NCBI GenBank assembly: GCA_000787465.1
Contig: JSYX01000001.1
Coordinates: 124,001-188,000 of the forward strand
DNA length: 64,000 nucleotides
Direction: 5' to 3'
DNA from: Thermomucor indicae-seudaticae
Taxonomy: Eukaryota; Mucoromycota; Mucoromycetes; Mucorales; Lichtheimiaceae
The position numbers and the translations under genes are program-made. Of the stretch, positions 35,196 through 47,240 are shown piece by piece (position 1 is the stretch's first letter; the number at the start of each line of letters is the position of its first letter). The notes below the pieces were generated by a model. The model was not told where the DNA came from, ran no database searches, and worked only from the letters and a program-made list of their open reading frames with translations.

Positions 35196-36426
35196 TCAAG
35201 AGGAGCGACGGTAGCGAAGAATAGCAGGGGTATCACAATTTCCCGCGGCGGATGGGGCGATATCGATTGCATTATTGACAAATTTGAGGTTATTTCTGCT
35301 GCTGCCATTTCGCTGTGGTTTCACTTGTATAATGGGATAATTGCGGGAACCTTGACCAAAATGCTGTTTGCTTTTTTGTACGGTCAATGAACGCTTACGG
35401 ATCAGTTTAGCATAATCTAGAGCCATCATTAGTCGTCTGCAAGTATAAAGATTTGCATAAGAAAGCGTCGTACGTAGTCCACAGGCATTGCACAGAGTTC
35501 TAGCGCCATCAGGGCCTCTACGCCATTCTGGGGTCTCGGTTGCACGACATGAATGACATCGCTGAGGAGCTGTACCTTTCTGTATAATCGGAAGGGTCAA
35601 TATGACACGGGGCGGCTAACGTAGTTGATCAAACACTTTTACCTGGCGTCGCAAACGTTTGGTTTGGATACCGTTCAGATAATGTTGCCCGTTTTTGGAG
35701 TCGAGTTCTTCTGCCTATGGCGTCATTGTAAATATTACCCACAAGGAACGGATATAAAGCCACGTACCTCGTCCTTGCTTTCGGCAGCGGGTAGGGGAAA
35801 TGATTTCAAGGAAGAAAGGATCGATTGTGCAGTCTGTGCTGCATTACGCAGGGCGGGATCGTCTTTACTTTTCTGAAGACAGTGATCCAAATCCTCACGT
35901 AGCGCTGAACATTGACTAATTAGCTTTGAAATGTCATCAGTGGATGGATATGTTTTAAAGCACGTCCTGGGTAATACGCACTTGTTTAATAGCGTTGTGG
36001 CTGTCTGTAGTTGATGAATCGGCTGCGGTATAGCGTTCACTAAGGCTCTGTGTGTAATAAGGTGCTTGTTCCGGAGAGGGTAAGGGCGGTAGCATCACTG
36101 GTAATGATGAATAATTGCGATCCACTTGTTCTGATATTGTTGTATGCGATGAGATAGGGCTATTTACAAAAATGGAGGGGTCAGGCAAGCGTGTCCCGTT
36201 GAAACATGGTGTAGCTGGTAGTGGCGGAAGTATGTACCGGCTATTATTCTCGGTCCCTAAAAACCTAAAACGAATATAGTTCTGGTTAAACAACATGATG
36301 CCAAACAGAAAAGCAAGCAATAGCAACGCACAGGTCGCCGCTACTGCGATTTGCAGGCGATGGTGGTGATGGTAAAGTGTCCACTACATTCACGGTCGGA
36401 TCGCTGCATAACTGTGACACGTCCAT
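35196..36426 (-). CDS. GATA-type zinc-finger transcription factor
   Basis: A DNA-binding regulator with one GATA finger near the C-terminus. Six exons can be joined: [20 protein letters not shown] at 36426, then [20 protein letters not shown], then [20 protein letters not shown], then [20 protein letters not shown]. The finger [20 protein letters not shown] continues [17 protein letters not shown] across an intron. The spacing is CX2C-X18-CX2C, like the White Collar-2 type rather than the X17 of AreA-type fingers. The intron inside the finger is recognised because the unspliced frame replaces HYAKLIRKR with nonsense. No PAS domain is visible, so this is not a full WC-2. The tail is basic and Asn/Ser rich. 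Confidence 0.88.
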
Positions 36427-38048
36427 GCATAAAAGTTAAAAAGTAAATACAGAGAAAGGATGAAGAAGAGAAACAGAAAAGGTTTCAGCAAGTGCTTTTT
36501 TTAGTTGGCATATCGGGTCAACTGTGGAACTTTCTGTTGCTTCTGGTTTTGGAAGTGATTTTGTACTCAGCAAAAAAATGATCGACAACGCCCTGGAGGT
36601 ATTGGGCACCTATAGCAAAGATTTAACTCGATGGGTGATAACCGACTAGTCATGTGCAACATGAAAGGGGACTTGTTAACCGATGGACAGCTTTGCGAGA
36701 CATTAGGTCAGTATGATATGATACAATCTCCCTGCTGTCTGCTTACTAATGTGTCACCAAGTTTTGCCTAGCGCAAACATGGATGAAGTCTGTCCCGTGG
36801 ATTTGTAAAGGTTTTGACAAGCTCTTCCTATTCCTTTGCATAAAAAGAGTGCACAAATCTCGTATGACGCATATAACCCAAAGGCACACCTAAAAGAAAC
36901 ATACAGTGTGGCGAATAGTATTACAGCTGATTGGACAGTTGATCAGCAGGTTCTCGCAATCACGACTACATAAGGTAGTTTCGAATGCACCCTGTCTCTG
37001 TCGCCCGGCCTGCAAGCGCAGGTGCTTGCAAAGATGGGATTGCCATAACAGCTACGTGCTCTATATACAGTGGGACATGCCGTTACTCTGCAGCCGGATA
37101 TCAGGGTTCCTATAGCATGATCCTCTGCCAGAACCCACTTGTCGATGGATGACTTTGAACGTTACGAGCTGCGAAAGGATCTTGAGGTCAAAGGCAGGAG
37201 TAAGTGGCAGTGAGACTGAAACAAAACAGGAACGGGTGGTGACCAAGCACGTTATGACTCGGAGTAAGCGACTGGTCGAAATTGAAGCGCTGCTGGCATT
37301 CAATGCCTGAATATTGTTGATCAGTGATCCATCAACGGCATCAAATAGGGGACCGCAGGTACCAAGAAGCAGGGTAAAGCGGTCTTTAAGGGTGGCGAGT
37401 CTAATTATATCCTTGTGCACAGCCTTTAGCAGCGACGTATCAGAAACGCTTCCAGGTCAAGCGGAATGTCTTGAAAAGGCTGGATCAAAGTGGGCTAAGA
37501 CAATCTCGGGAACTGCGAAATGTATCATGACCTGCAGTTAATTCCAAAAGTGGATATTTACCGACCATTGAAAAAACTTTAGTATCAGACTGTGTTTCAA
37601 CAGATTTTCTGCACAGTTGAGGAACATCAATCTCTCTCTGGAAACTCGTGATGGCAATTCAATCGTATATGCAATGTAGTCTGATTATACGAGTCATGCT
37701 TAGTACTAAGCTTGTCCGCTATCGTGACGATAAAGATAGGGGGATGGGTTGTAGAAAAGGAGAGAGCCAAATAAAACCGAACAAGGAGTAGCTAAGCTTT
37801 TCCTTTTTGCCCGCTACAAGAATGTAGCGTGTCAAAACGCTATCCTGGCCAAAATGCATTGCATTGCAGCTATTTACATCCCACTTTCTTTCGCTTCTTT
37901 CTTCCTCTCTTTCTTTCCCCCTTTTCCACATTAACCAGGAGCTTTTTCTACTCGGCCATGCAAAGGTTTGAAAGAAAGAGAGAGACAGAAAAATAAAGAA
38001 GACCATACCTCATTGACGTACTTCTTTACTTCCTTTCCAACATTGCTC
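36427..38048. other. interval with no confident gene
   Basis: A minus-strand open segment around 37130-37420 (HKDIIRLATLKDRFTLLLGT, then INNIQALNASSASISTSRLL) looks protein-like but I cannot extend it convincingly or name it. The rest is AT-rich with CT-rich tracts (37870-37930) upstream of the PP2A B'' gene. Confidence 0.3.
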
Positions 38049-40561
38049 ATGTTGGTTGTCATTGCACCATTGCCACCTGTCGACTGTTTCAACATTAACA
38101 ACAGTTCCATTCCTTCCGTTGTTGTCACTCCGCCCGACACAGATCAATCCATCTCAACTGACAACAAAAAACCGGCCCTGAATCATCCTACCATCCCAAC
38201 CTTCTTTTATCCGTTCGGCAAACCATCATCGCCTGCAGAGCAGCAAGATAGACATCGCAAAATTTTGGTACCGTTTTCCATTTTCGTCGATCTCTCATAA
38301 CCGTTTCGTTTAACGGCTTTTGTGCAACAGGCCATTGTACGCCATTTATACGGTCTTCGAACCTATTTACTAGAGTCGCACTTTGTAGCGGTCACGAAAA
38401 CATGTGGATTGCCACGATATATGAATATCGCATTCTTTCGACGTATCGACTCTATGCATCAGCGCGAAGAAAGAGTTACTTTTGATCAATTCCTGAGGTA
38501 GCTTATTTTCCGACGCATGCCACTGTTGGTTAGAAAGCCAGCTCACATTTTCATTCACTCACTGTAGTGGCTGGACCGATTTGTCGCGTGGACGACATGA
38601 TGATGACTCTCTGATATTCAATATCCTGAAGAAGCCTGGCTGTGCCTGGCTATTGCCGGAGGATTTCCTATCTGTACTGGAAGGTGCTTATTCCGTTGCA
38701 AAAACGAAGCTAGTCTTGGACACTCACCAGGCCAACCACCAATAGATATCGTCTTGAACCATCCCGGATTGAGGTTTCTGGCAGATAACCCAATGTTTCA
38801 AGAAAGATACAGTAAGTGAGAGTATAAGTAGAGCGGTGCTTCAGAGTCCCCACCCCTCAACGACGTCTTTCTTAAACCAGTCGAAACTGTGATTTGTCGA
38901 TTATACTATGAAGCTCGATGTCCCAGTGGAAGAATGAGCCTGACGCAGTTTCGAAAAAGTGGATTTACACGCATGATCCATGCACTGGGACCCAACGTAG
39001 ATCTGAATAGCGCAAGTGTTTTTTTGAATGGCGGGGAAGAAAAGAGAGAGGTTCTGACCAACGATATAGACACGAGATTGCTTCTCGTATAAACATTTCT
39101 ATGTGCTGTACTGCAAATTCTGGGCTCTTGACGATGATCATGATTTGATCATCTCTGAATCTGACCTGGCGAAATACAACCAAGCAGCTTTGACACCACG
39201 TGTGGTTCAGCGTGTGATCAAGTGTGGTCGAATAGCAGGTTTTGCACGAGATCAATCAGGGAGTCCACGAAACACGCTAACCTACCTTGACTATATCTGT
39301 AAGTAGACGCACTACCAAAAAAAGAAAGAATAGACGAACTGAAGCCCCAGTATGCATGCAGGGTTCTTGATTTCCGAGGTGGACAAGAGTACCCCAATGG
39401 CAATAGAATACTGGTAAGGATACCTTTTTTTACTAAGCTCCTAAATGAAACAGCCGTCTAAACGATATCGTGTTTCAGGTTCCGATGCTTGGATACAGAT
39501 GGTGATGGTGTCCTGTCTGGATATGAATTATCGTTGTTCTGGCAGGAACAGGAGGCTAGGTCAGAGAAAAAGGACTGTCCTGAATAGGAAGGAATTCATA
39601 TCTCATGGCTTTATCAGACAGCGATTTTACGGTATAGCGGAGGAAGATCAGATTCGCTTTGATGATATCTTACGACAAATGTACGTTACCCTTTTGGAGG
39701 GCTGCCGAGGAGAAGACTGGACTAAGGAGAGTATTAGGAACGATCTTATTCAGCCACGAGTACCCGGACAATTCCGATTAAGTGACTTGAAACGCAATGG
39801 CTATCTTGCCGAACGATTCTTTGATACATTCATGAGTTTCGATCGGTTTCAGATCCATGAATCATACCAAGGATGCATCCGTGCGAAACGGGAACAAGCC
39901 CTGGAAAAGAGAAGGCAGCTAATTGAGGAATCGGTTGTACCGTCGGAAGAAGAAGCCATGATGATGGACAATAGCCTCGGCTTGTTTCTGCTTAGGTAAA
40001 GGAAAAGAAAAGTTTGCCTGCATTCCTTGTTATTTAATGACTTGATACAGTGATTGGTGCGAATATGCGGAAAAGGAATATCATCAGTTACTACAGAATG
40101 AAAATACTTGGGAGGATCAAGAGGAAGACGATGATGGAGACGAAGAAGATGAGGACTATGAACAGCCACAGGAAGAAGAAGAAGAAGACGAGGATGATGA
40201 AGAAACACAGGAAGAGGAGGAGGAGCAGGCGGAGACAGAGACACCGCCCAGTGAAGAAAGCGATGAAGAGGACGAATCCAAGGCAGACGAAACAAGCAGC
40301 GATCATGAAAGTGACACAAGTACACCCACAACGCCCACCAAAGATCCATCACCTGGCTCACCGGGTTGGCAACCAGGGTCATCACCGCCTCCTAACCCGG
40401 AAACAAAGACACGGAATGCTACAATATCGACATGGTCTTGGCAGGAAGCTGATGCTGAACAACACCAACAGGATAGCGAAGAAGAGGAGCGCGAAGATCG
40501 AGCAGCAGAATGGATATGGTGGCTTTCTCGACAACGATTATCCACGCCAGAAACACAATGA
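38049..40561 (+). CDS. PPP2R3: PP2A regulatory subunit B'' (PPP2R3 family) with acidic tail
   Basis: A B''-type regulatory subunit that targets protein phosphatase 2A and binds calcium. Eight or so exons. Landmarks in order: TIPTFFYPFGKPSSPAEQQD, TKTCGLPRYMNIAFFRRIDS, FNILKKPGCAWLLPEDFLSV, GLRFLADNPMFQERY, ETVICRLYYEARCPSGRMSL, CKFWALDDDHDLIISESDLA, WFLISEVDKSTPMAIEYWFR and the EF-hand loop DTDGDGVLSGYE, then YLAERFFDTFMSFDRF. After the conserved core, the last exon encodes about 170 residues dominated by Glu and Asp, then Ser/Pro/Thr, ending WIWWLSRQRLSTPETQ. The ATG at 38049 is the first in frame; an earlier exon cannot be excluded. Confidence 0.92.
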
Positions 40562-41488
40562 TTAACCCTTTTTCAGTATATATCACTACAACTATATAAA
40601 AACACTAGTCATTAATACTTTTCCAACTGCGTCGGCTGATAGTGCTTTCCTTTGGCAGAAATACTAATACGTATCGGACTACCTAAAACCGAATCAAGCT
40701 TTGGGTCGTAATACATTGTCTCATTCGTGAATAAAGAACTGATAAATTGTTCGCTATGACTGAGAGTACGACGATATAATGTCGACGACGATACGTAAGC
40801 AATTAAGACAAAAGCCGGGATCACGGCAGTTTCTCATGCAGGGTGCGATGTTTACGCAGCTGATAAAGATGCCTTTACGATCAATCAGAGACAGGGTATC
40901 TTTTTGTGCTACTCGCCACTCAACGGGTTGGACGGAAAGCCATAACTAGATAATTGGCTCTAAAACCCATGACCTGAAGGCCATATGAGGCCAGGTAGTC
41001 CCGTTCTCGTGGCCCGCAATGACGACAATGCCACCATCATCTGTGATTGCAAGCAAGGGTGATGGGTTTCACTCACACACTCACACAGAAGCCTGGTCGC
41101 ACAGGCAATGAGCCCGCTTAATGAGTGTGCTAGTGACGTCGAACAAAGAGCACGTTCCCCACATCCTTCAACAGAAGGCCAATATACAGTATCGCGCTTC
41201 CTCATCCGAGCGTTGTTCACATGTTCTTTTCCATCGCCGTTTCGTGAACCCAAGCGCTCGTCGAGAAATTTTTTTCTAACCGCCGCCTGGCGTTGCAAAT
41301 TTTTTCGTTATAATTTACCAGAGACCTTCCATCGCCCAGAAGTTGCGATGGTTTTCTCTCCCCTTTTTCTCAACTACTTTCTATACTCGACCATCTCCAA
41401 CAACTCTACTTTATGCTGTATTATTCCTCCTTCTTATTCTAATTTAATCCTAATATAAGAAAAAAATCGCGCTCCGGCGAACGAAATC
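40562..41488. other. intergenic interval, no gene seen
   Basis: About 0.9 kb without a supportable ORF. A CACTCACACACTCACAC repeat lies near 41068-41092 and a pyrimidine-rich leader at 41340-41450 precedes the orphan gene. Confidence 0.4.
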
Positions 41489-42073
41489 ATGACTCTGGCC
41501 GCATTATCACATATTCCCGCTCAGCATCAATCTCGAGGTGGAAGTAGCCGTGGATGGCGAAAAGGCCTTGCGTTATTCAGTCGCTCACGGCATCAGCATC
41601 AGTCTTCTTCTTCTCGGATGGCACTGGCAGCTGCCACGGAAAAGTTTGTCCGGCACTCTCCTCCGGAAGTGATCAAGTGCGAAGACCTGACTGCCAAGGA
41701 ATTTGCCCAGTTGACCGGTATAAACCTCGATGCCAACAGCAGCATCCAGTCGCACCAAATAACGACAAGATCAGCCATGTCAGAACGTCCACATCCGCGT
41801 ATTTGGGATTCAGACTTTTGGCATCATCCTTCGTCGCCGTCCTCCTCCTCGAGCTGCTCCTCCTCCACTTCCACTTCCAACCTACCCAGCCTCTTCTCCT
41901 GTATGCGGACAGACTCTAATAGCTCTTCTGCTTCTCGTGGTCCGAGCATCATCAGAAAGGGCCGTTTCAAGATTGTCGTCGGTCAAGAAACAGAGCCCAT
42001 TTCGCCAACCACCACCAAAGAGGAATTCGTCCTGGAATGGAAACGGAAAAGAGCTGATTCCTGTGCGACATGA
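41489..42073 (+). CDS. orphan Ser-rich protein with KGRFKIVVG motif
   Basis: A single-exon frame of 194 residues with ATG at 41489. The N-terminus is basic and Ser/His rich; it contains PPEVIKCEDLTAKEFAQLTG (acidic, possibly helical), a poly-Ser stretch around residues 115-130, and near the C-terminus a basic motif IIRKGRFKIVVGQETEP. I do not recognise the family. The basic KGRFKI patch and Ser-rich linkers suggest a regulatory or docking protein rather than an enzyme, which is only an inference. The codon pattern and position between two solid genes support it as real. Confidence 0.6.
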   Translation: MTLAALSHIPAQHQSRGGSSRGWRKGLALFSRSRHQHQSSSSRMALAAATEKFVRHSPPEVIKCEDLTAKEFAQLTGINLDANSSIQSHQITTRSAMSERPHPRIWDSDFWHHPSSPSSSSSCSSSTSTSNLPSLFSCMRTDSNSSSASRGPSIIRKGRFKIVVGQETEPISPTTTKEEFVLEWKRKRADSCAT

Positions 42074-42623
42074 GCCTGCCTTCGTTCCTTCTTACTTCAT
42101 TTGAATGCCGGTTTTCCCTCGTCCTCGTCCCATTTCCCTATGCGACCTATATGCCCCCGCCCTTCTTCTATGTCTCTATGGAAGCCTCTATCTAGGATAA
42201 CAAAAACAAGCAGTAGTAGCGCGTAGTGTTTCTTCCTATATTTTTTACCTGTACATGTTCCCACCAGGTGGTCCGTGCTAGATTTTCCCCATACCCACTA
42301 TGCTCATCATCCTCCCCTTTAAGCAACTGACAAAATATATATTCGAGAGTGGCTCTAAGTAGCTTTGTCCTTTTCCAAATACTTAGTAATGTTCTAATGA
42401 TGAGACGGTTTACACGCATATTCAGCATGAAACCGCATCAGCTGCTGATGTCATTGTGCCAATGCAGAATAGGCTTTTAGCATTCAAATGTCATTGTTCT
42501 TGCGATTTCTCAGATCTGGAGCATGCTACGGATAGCGGGTTCGCGAAAGATTTGACGCGTGAAAAAAGGTCCGCGAAAAGTTTCTTCAGCGACGCTTGAC
42601 GCGTTTCCGGACAACACTAAAGG
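42074..42623. other. intergenic interval, no gene seen
   Basis: About 550 bp separate the orphan gene and RFC3, both on the plus strand. The first part is pyrimidine-rich, as expected of a 3' untranslated region. No ORF or structured element is convincing. Confidence 0.4.
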
Positions 42624-44140
42624 ATGAATATGGATGCAAAGTCAAAAGACAAGGGCAAGGGCAAATTGATTGCACCGAAACCTGCAGAAGGCGACAATCT
42701 GCCCTGGTAAAAGCTCCAGTCGAGTGTTTGAGCATCCAATCTTGGTTACTTAAAAGTATTAGGGTTGAAAAATACCGACCTAAATCGCTCGACGACCTCG
42801 TTTCGCACAAGGACATTATCTCCACAAGTAAATGATGACAAGGACCGCATCTATTCTCTGAATTATGATAGTAACCCATGGCTTTTATACAAGTCGAGAC
42901 GTTTATTGATGCCGATCGATTACCACATTTACTATTTTATGGACCTCCTGGTACCGGTAAAACCTCGACGATTCTTGCATGCGCTCGGAAACTGTACGGT
43001 GACAACTACAAGTCCATGATTCTTGAGGTAGGTATTCATTTATCTTGTAAAAGCTCGGACCTCTGAAAGATTTTATTAGATGAATGCTTCAGACGATCGA
43101 GGTATCGATGTTGTCCGAGAACAGATCAAGAGCTTTGCGAGCACTCGAAATATATTCAAGTAATGTATTATGAGGCACACCTATTCTCTGCTTTTATTAC
43201 TGATGCGTGTTGCTTTAGCTCTGGATTCAAGTTGATTATCCTAGACGAAGCAGATTCCATGACAAATCAAGCCCAAGCTGCCCTGCGCCGAGGCAAGTCC
43301 TTTATAGACGATGGCTAAAATGGACGCCACGGCTTACTCTGACTTATTTCTTTCTAGTCATTGAAAAATATACGAGAAATGTGCGGTTTTGCATCATCTG
43401 CAACTATGTGAGTAAAATTATACCCGCTATCCAGTCGCGATGTACGCGGTTTCGGTTTGCGCCTCTTGAACCAGAACAAGTGGAGGAACGGTTACGGAGT
43501 ATCGTCGAAGCAGAAAGGTCCGGAAAGATTGGGGAGCTTATTTACGATGAGCAGGTCGCACTCACATGTGCCTTGTAGAGTGCATTTGACGGAGGATGGG
43601 AAAAAGGCTCTTTTGCGATTGTCCGGCGGCGATATGCGACGCGCACTCAATATTCTGCAGGCATGTCATGCCGCCTATGATCGGGTAGATGAAGATGCGG
43701 TCTATAATTGCACAGGCCACCCACATCCTCAGGATATCGAACGTATCGTGAATTGGATGCTCACAGATGAATTTAGTACTGCTTATTCCAGTAAGTGTTT
43801 GAGTAGTTGATATCACCTCAGCTTGCCATCAATAACAACTACCGGTCCCAGATATTGAAAAGCTAAAGACTGAAGCTGGTCTGGCGCTTCAAGACATTAT
43901 TGGCGAAGTGTACTATTACATTCAGACAATTGATTTCCCACCAGATGTGCGGGTTTACTTGCTGGAAAATCTAGCTGATATCGAGTAAGTCTAAGGCACC
44001 CATCTCTTGGATTGAAAGAGGTTTCTTATTTTGGTGCGCATAGATATCGTCTTGGAGAAGGAGCGACTGAAAAGATTCAGCTGGGAGCGCTCGTCGGAAT
44101 ATTCAAGCTCGCCACTGAAATGGCAGCTGCAGCAACGTGA
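42624..44140 (+). CDS. RFC3: Replication factor C subunit 3
   Basis: A small subunit of the RFC clamp loader that places PCNA on DNA. Exon 1 encodes a basic, Lys-rich N-terminus ([20 protein letters not shown]) ending LPW; the next exons give [20 protein letters not shown], the Walker A loop [40 protein letters not shown] and Walker [21 protein letters not shown]. They continue with the arginine-finger SRC motif ([16 protein letters not shown]), the sensor-2 region [20 protein letters not shown], and a C-terminal collar domain ending [18 protein letters not shown]. The YxPKxLDDLVSH and [14 protein letters not shown] segments fit Rfc3 (human RFC5). A 60 bp intron with a weak donor (GTCCGG, near 43518) is needed to join EAER to [10 protein letters not shown]. 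Complete. Confidence 0.94.
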
Positions 44141-44910
44141 TTGACTTGATAATCTCTTCATCTTATACACCTCTATTTGCAACCCACCTATAAAAGAAAA
44201 GCATTTGTATGGCAGATATGATCGTTAGGATGGGTCGAAATACCAAGTCTTCTAACTGAATTAGCTTGTTTACGTTGGCATTCTCAACTAAAACAAAAGC
44301 TGGGATTTCTGCTGAGTGATAATGGGTATGCCGTGTTGAACCGGACCCCATATCTTGAAGTCGATATGTTGTTTTGAGACGAAAAGCAGCGATGAAGAAC
44401 TTACTGTTGTTTCGGTAATCATTATTTCAGACAACGAAATAGATATTTGGTGAGACTCGAGAATCCTTGAGTGTGTTAAGATGACCAACCTTCTGCCTCG
44501 GGACATTGTGAAGAAGCACACAAAGAAAATGTCTTTGTCATCTATGCAGAAGCGTTTCTCATGTCCTCTGACGCTGTTGCTAGTCCAGCTTGGGCGCAGC
44601 TCTTTTTCCAAATACTCTTGTTCATTATCTTTGTGCCTATCGCACAAACTGGGTCAGATGGACAAGGGAAATGGACTTACCCTACTATGTTTTTTCGGCT
44701 AATTTGTCGCACACGTAGCTTCCTGTTTATGACTTCAGCTACCTCTTCTGCTTTTGACTTCCTTCAGAGTTTCATATCATACAAGTAACCAAGTGGCACC
44801 CGCCGATTTCTGGCAACAAAAGTTTGAGCCAATAGGATACCATGAAACCTTGCGGGGTCCGATCGACACGAGAGTACATAAACAGAGAAAACCCTGAACC
44901 CCCCCATCTA

Positions 44911-44959
44911 ATTTCTCCTGGGCGGCTTTACTCCAGCCTAACAAAAAAAAAAAAAAAAA
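44911..44959 (+). mobile_element. 49 bp retroposed scrap with poly(A) tail and target-site duplication
   Basis: A 49 bp segment ending in 17 consecutive A residues (44943-44959) is flanked by the direct repeat CCCCCCCATCTA at 44899-44910 and 44960-44971. A short insertion with an A tail and matching flanks is the signature of LINE-type target-primed reverse transcription of a 5'-truncated RNA. The 31 bases before the tail are too few to identify the source RNA. Confidence 0.65.
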
Positions 44960-45320
44960 CCCCCCCATCTACCGCATTCTTAGGAACTGCAATCAAGCAT
45001 CTTCACTTGAAAAATAAGACGAGTGAGTTTTTCAGATTATTGCGTTGAGTGAGTGCGTGCATTCAATCTTCTGAATCTTGCAAACTTCAGACTTGGCCAT
45101 TCAATGACATTTGAGCCACCCCGGTTACTGGGGCTTCTACTCCATTCGCAGAGTAAACCCAAATGCGCTATGTCTTCTTACCTTTTTGCCGTTTGAGAAA
45201 CAAGCCATAGGCTAAGTTGCGTGTCGCATGAAGTGCGAACACAAGAAGTGCGAGCCAGCAGACGTGGATGATGAGCAGGGACCCATAAACAGAACGAAGC
45301 ACGCTAGGCTTGAGGCACGA

Positions 45321-45985
45321 TACGCAGCGTCGACTGGAGCACATTGCTTTCTTTACAGCAATCGTCCTCTGACGGCGTTCGTCTTGGCGATTCGTGGAGC
45401 GAGAGCACCTGTGTTTGCACTGTGGCCCAGCACTCGTCCTCTTTGCTCTCGGTCGGTCTTGACCCTTTTTCTACGAGCGTGATGCGCAAGATATGGCAAG
45501 TTGATACAACGTCATAGTGCTATTACTTCTTTTTTTACTGATACGAACAATACTTTGGTTTAGCGGTGTAACGTCTGTGTACTGATATGAACAACATCTG
45601 ATGTTATTACTGCTATCAACAGCAACTTCGGTTTATATCACCACAGGGGACAGGATATACGTAGGGTCGACTAGAGCACCTTTGCTTTCTTCATAGCAAT
45701 CGTCCTCTGTCGGCGTTCGTCTTGGCGATTCGTGGAGCGAGAGCACCTGTGTTTGCACTGCGTCCCAGCACTCGTCCTCTTCGCTCCCGGTCGGTCCTGG
45801 CCCCTCTTTCCGTTTACGATGCGCTGGTTCGGGGGTATGAACAGAACGACAAGGAGACAGGATACGCAGTGTCGACTGGAGCATCTTTGCTTTTTTTTAC
45901 AGCAGTCTTTGTTTTCTGATGGCGTCCGTCTTGGCGATTTGCAAGTGAGAGTACCTGTCGGTGTTTGTACTGCGCCGTCTTCTGC
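45321..45985 (+). repeat. three degenerate direct repeats
   Basis: Copies at about 45321-45475, 45652-45812 and 45861-45985 share GTCGACTGGAGCA, then GCTTTCTT..AGCAATCGTCCTCTG, then GGCGTTCGTCTTGGCGATT, GAGCGAGAGCACCTGTGTTTG and GCCCAGCACTCGTCCTCTT. Copies 1 and 2 are closest; copy 3 is more diverged. The GTCGAC anchors sit at 45329, 45666 and 45871. Open frames through the copies (for example RGARAPVFALRPSTRPLRSR) are shared but end differently, so a coding role is doubtful. Confidence 0.75.
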
Positions 45986-46929
45986 TTTTGTCTGCGATGA
46001 TATTACACACCGTCAAATGGTAGGAAGCTATCTGAAAACGCGAAATGAGTATAAGAAAGTTCCTAACCATGGAAGTAGCGAGCGAAATCTACCATTATCT
46101 ATGTGCCTTCTTATTAATTCTGGTACTGGCAGGCTTTCCTTTTGCAAACCGCAAACAATGGCGTTTACGTCCATGTCTCCTGTAACACATCAAAGCGGTT
46201 CGGCTCCTCTTTCCCTCATTTGATAATAAAGACGTGTCGTCATCAAGATATTGGCTTCCTGCTGGAGGAAAGACATCACAAAATCGAAAACATGCTTCAT
46301 AGGCTTAGTCATTAGGTAGCATTTGAAAAAGTGGAACAGCGCGAATATCGCCAGTGAATATGTAGCTCAAGTAATAAAGGACAGTAATTCAGTGAATTTG
46401 AAGCAGATTGTTTAATTTCGTTACTGATGTACACAGCCGGAGATTTGTCGTCGAGGAGAGTTTTATCCTTTTGTTCAATCAACAATTATAATCGGTTCCA
46501 TACCTGAAGGATTTACTGCTAATGACGGCAGCTTACGTGTCGATTAGAGCCCCAGGTACTTTGACCTACCCGCCGGCAAGTGAAGATAAGCAAATGCTCT
46601 CTGGTGAATATGTATGCAATATAACGTTCCTGTCCAAATTGTAGGTACGAACCGAACTGAATGTCTTTGCGGCTAAGCAAAGACCAAAGCTGAACGGCAC
46701 AAGTAAAGTTATGGACGAGTTAAACAGTTTACATGGCGAGTCTGATTCGTAGAAAGCTGGGTGATATCAAGAAATAGTCGATTATCCAGTTCTGTATAAT
46801 CCACAACAATTTTTCTCCAAAAATAAGCAACGGAAACCCTAGCTTATGAATTATTTGGAAACAAATAAATTCGCAAGACATTTGATAGCAAACAGACGCA
46901 TAGAAGGAGGATGGGGGTCACAACTCACC

Positions 46930-47240
46930 GTTAGGGGTTCAACAATTGGAATAAACTGCTACGACGTCAACAAAATTCTGGCCCAAAATTAAAAGTTTTC
47001 TCGGCGAAATAAACAACTCGGACGCCTTTTACTTCAATTCGTTCATTTTTGAAGTCCTAGAAAATCGATTAAATAAACATCCTAAATGCATTTTGAAACC
47101 CTTTACTGAAACAAACAAGTCTGCAAATCGTTTATTTCTCTGACAAGCTGCTGGTTTTGGGCCAAAATCCTGTCAATTTACTAGCTGTTTATTTTCCAAT
47201 TTTGGAAACTCCTGATTTTTGAACTCCCTCGCCCCTATCC
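46930..47240. repeat. imperfect AT-rich palindrome
   Basis: The segment at 46945-47016 (AATTGGAATAAAC ... TTCTGGCCCAAAA ... GCGAAATAAAC) is matched in inverted orientation at about 47128-47205 (GTTTATTTCTCTGAC ... TTTTGGGCCAAAATCC ... GTTTATTTTCCAATT). The centre is near 47075. Identity is perhaps 65-70 percent, so this is an old fold-back structure. Confidence 0.5.

Noticed and set aside
37968..38048. N-terminal extension of the PP2A B'' protein
   Set aside because: The open frame begins with TTG, and the first ATG in frame is 38049.
40050..40565. Lys/Arg-rich plus-strand ORF of 171 residues
   Set aside because: It is the shifted frame of the acidic tail exon of the PP2A B'' gene, which joins upstream exons cleanly through GT/AG.
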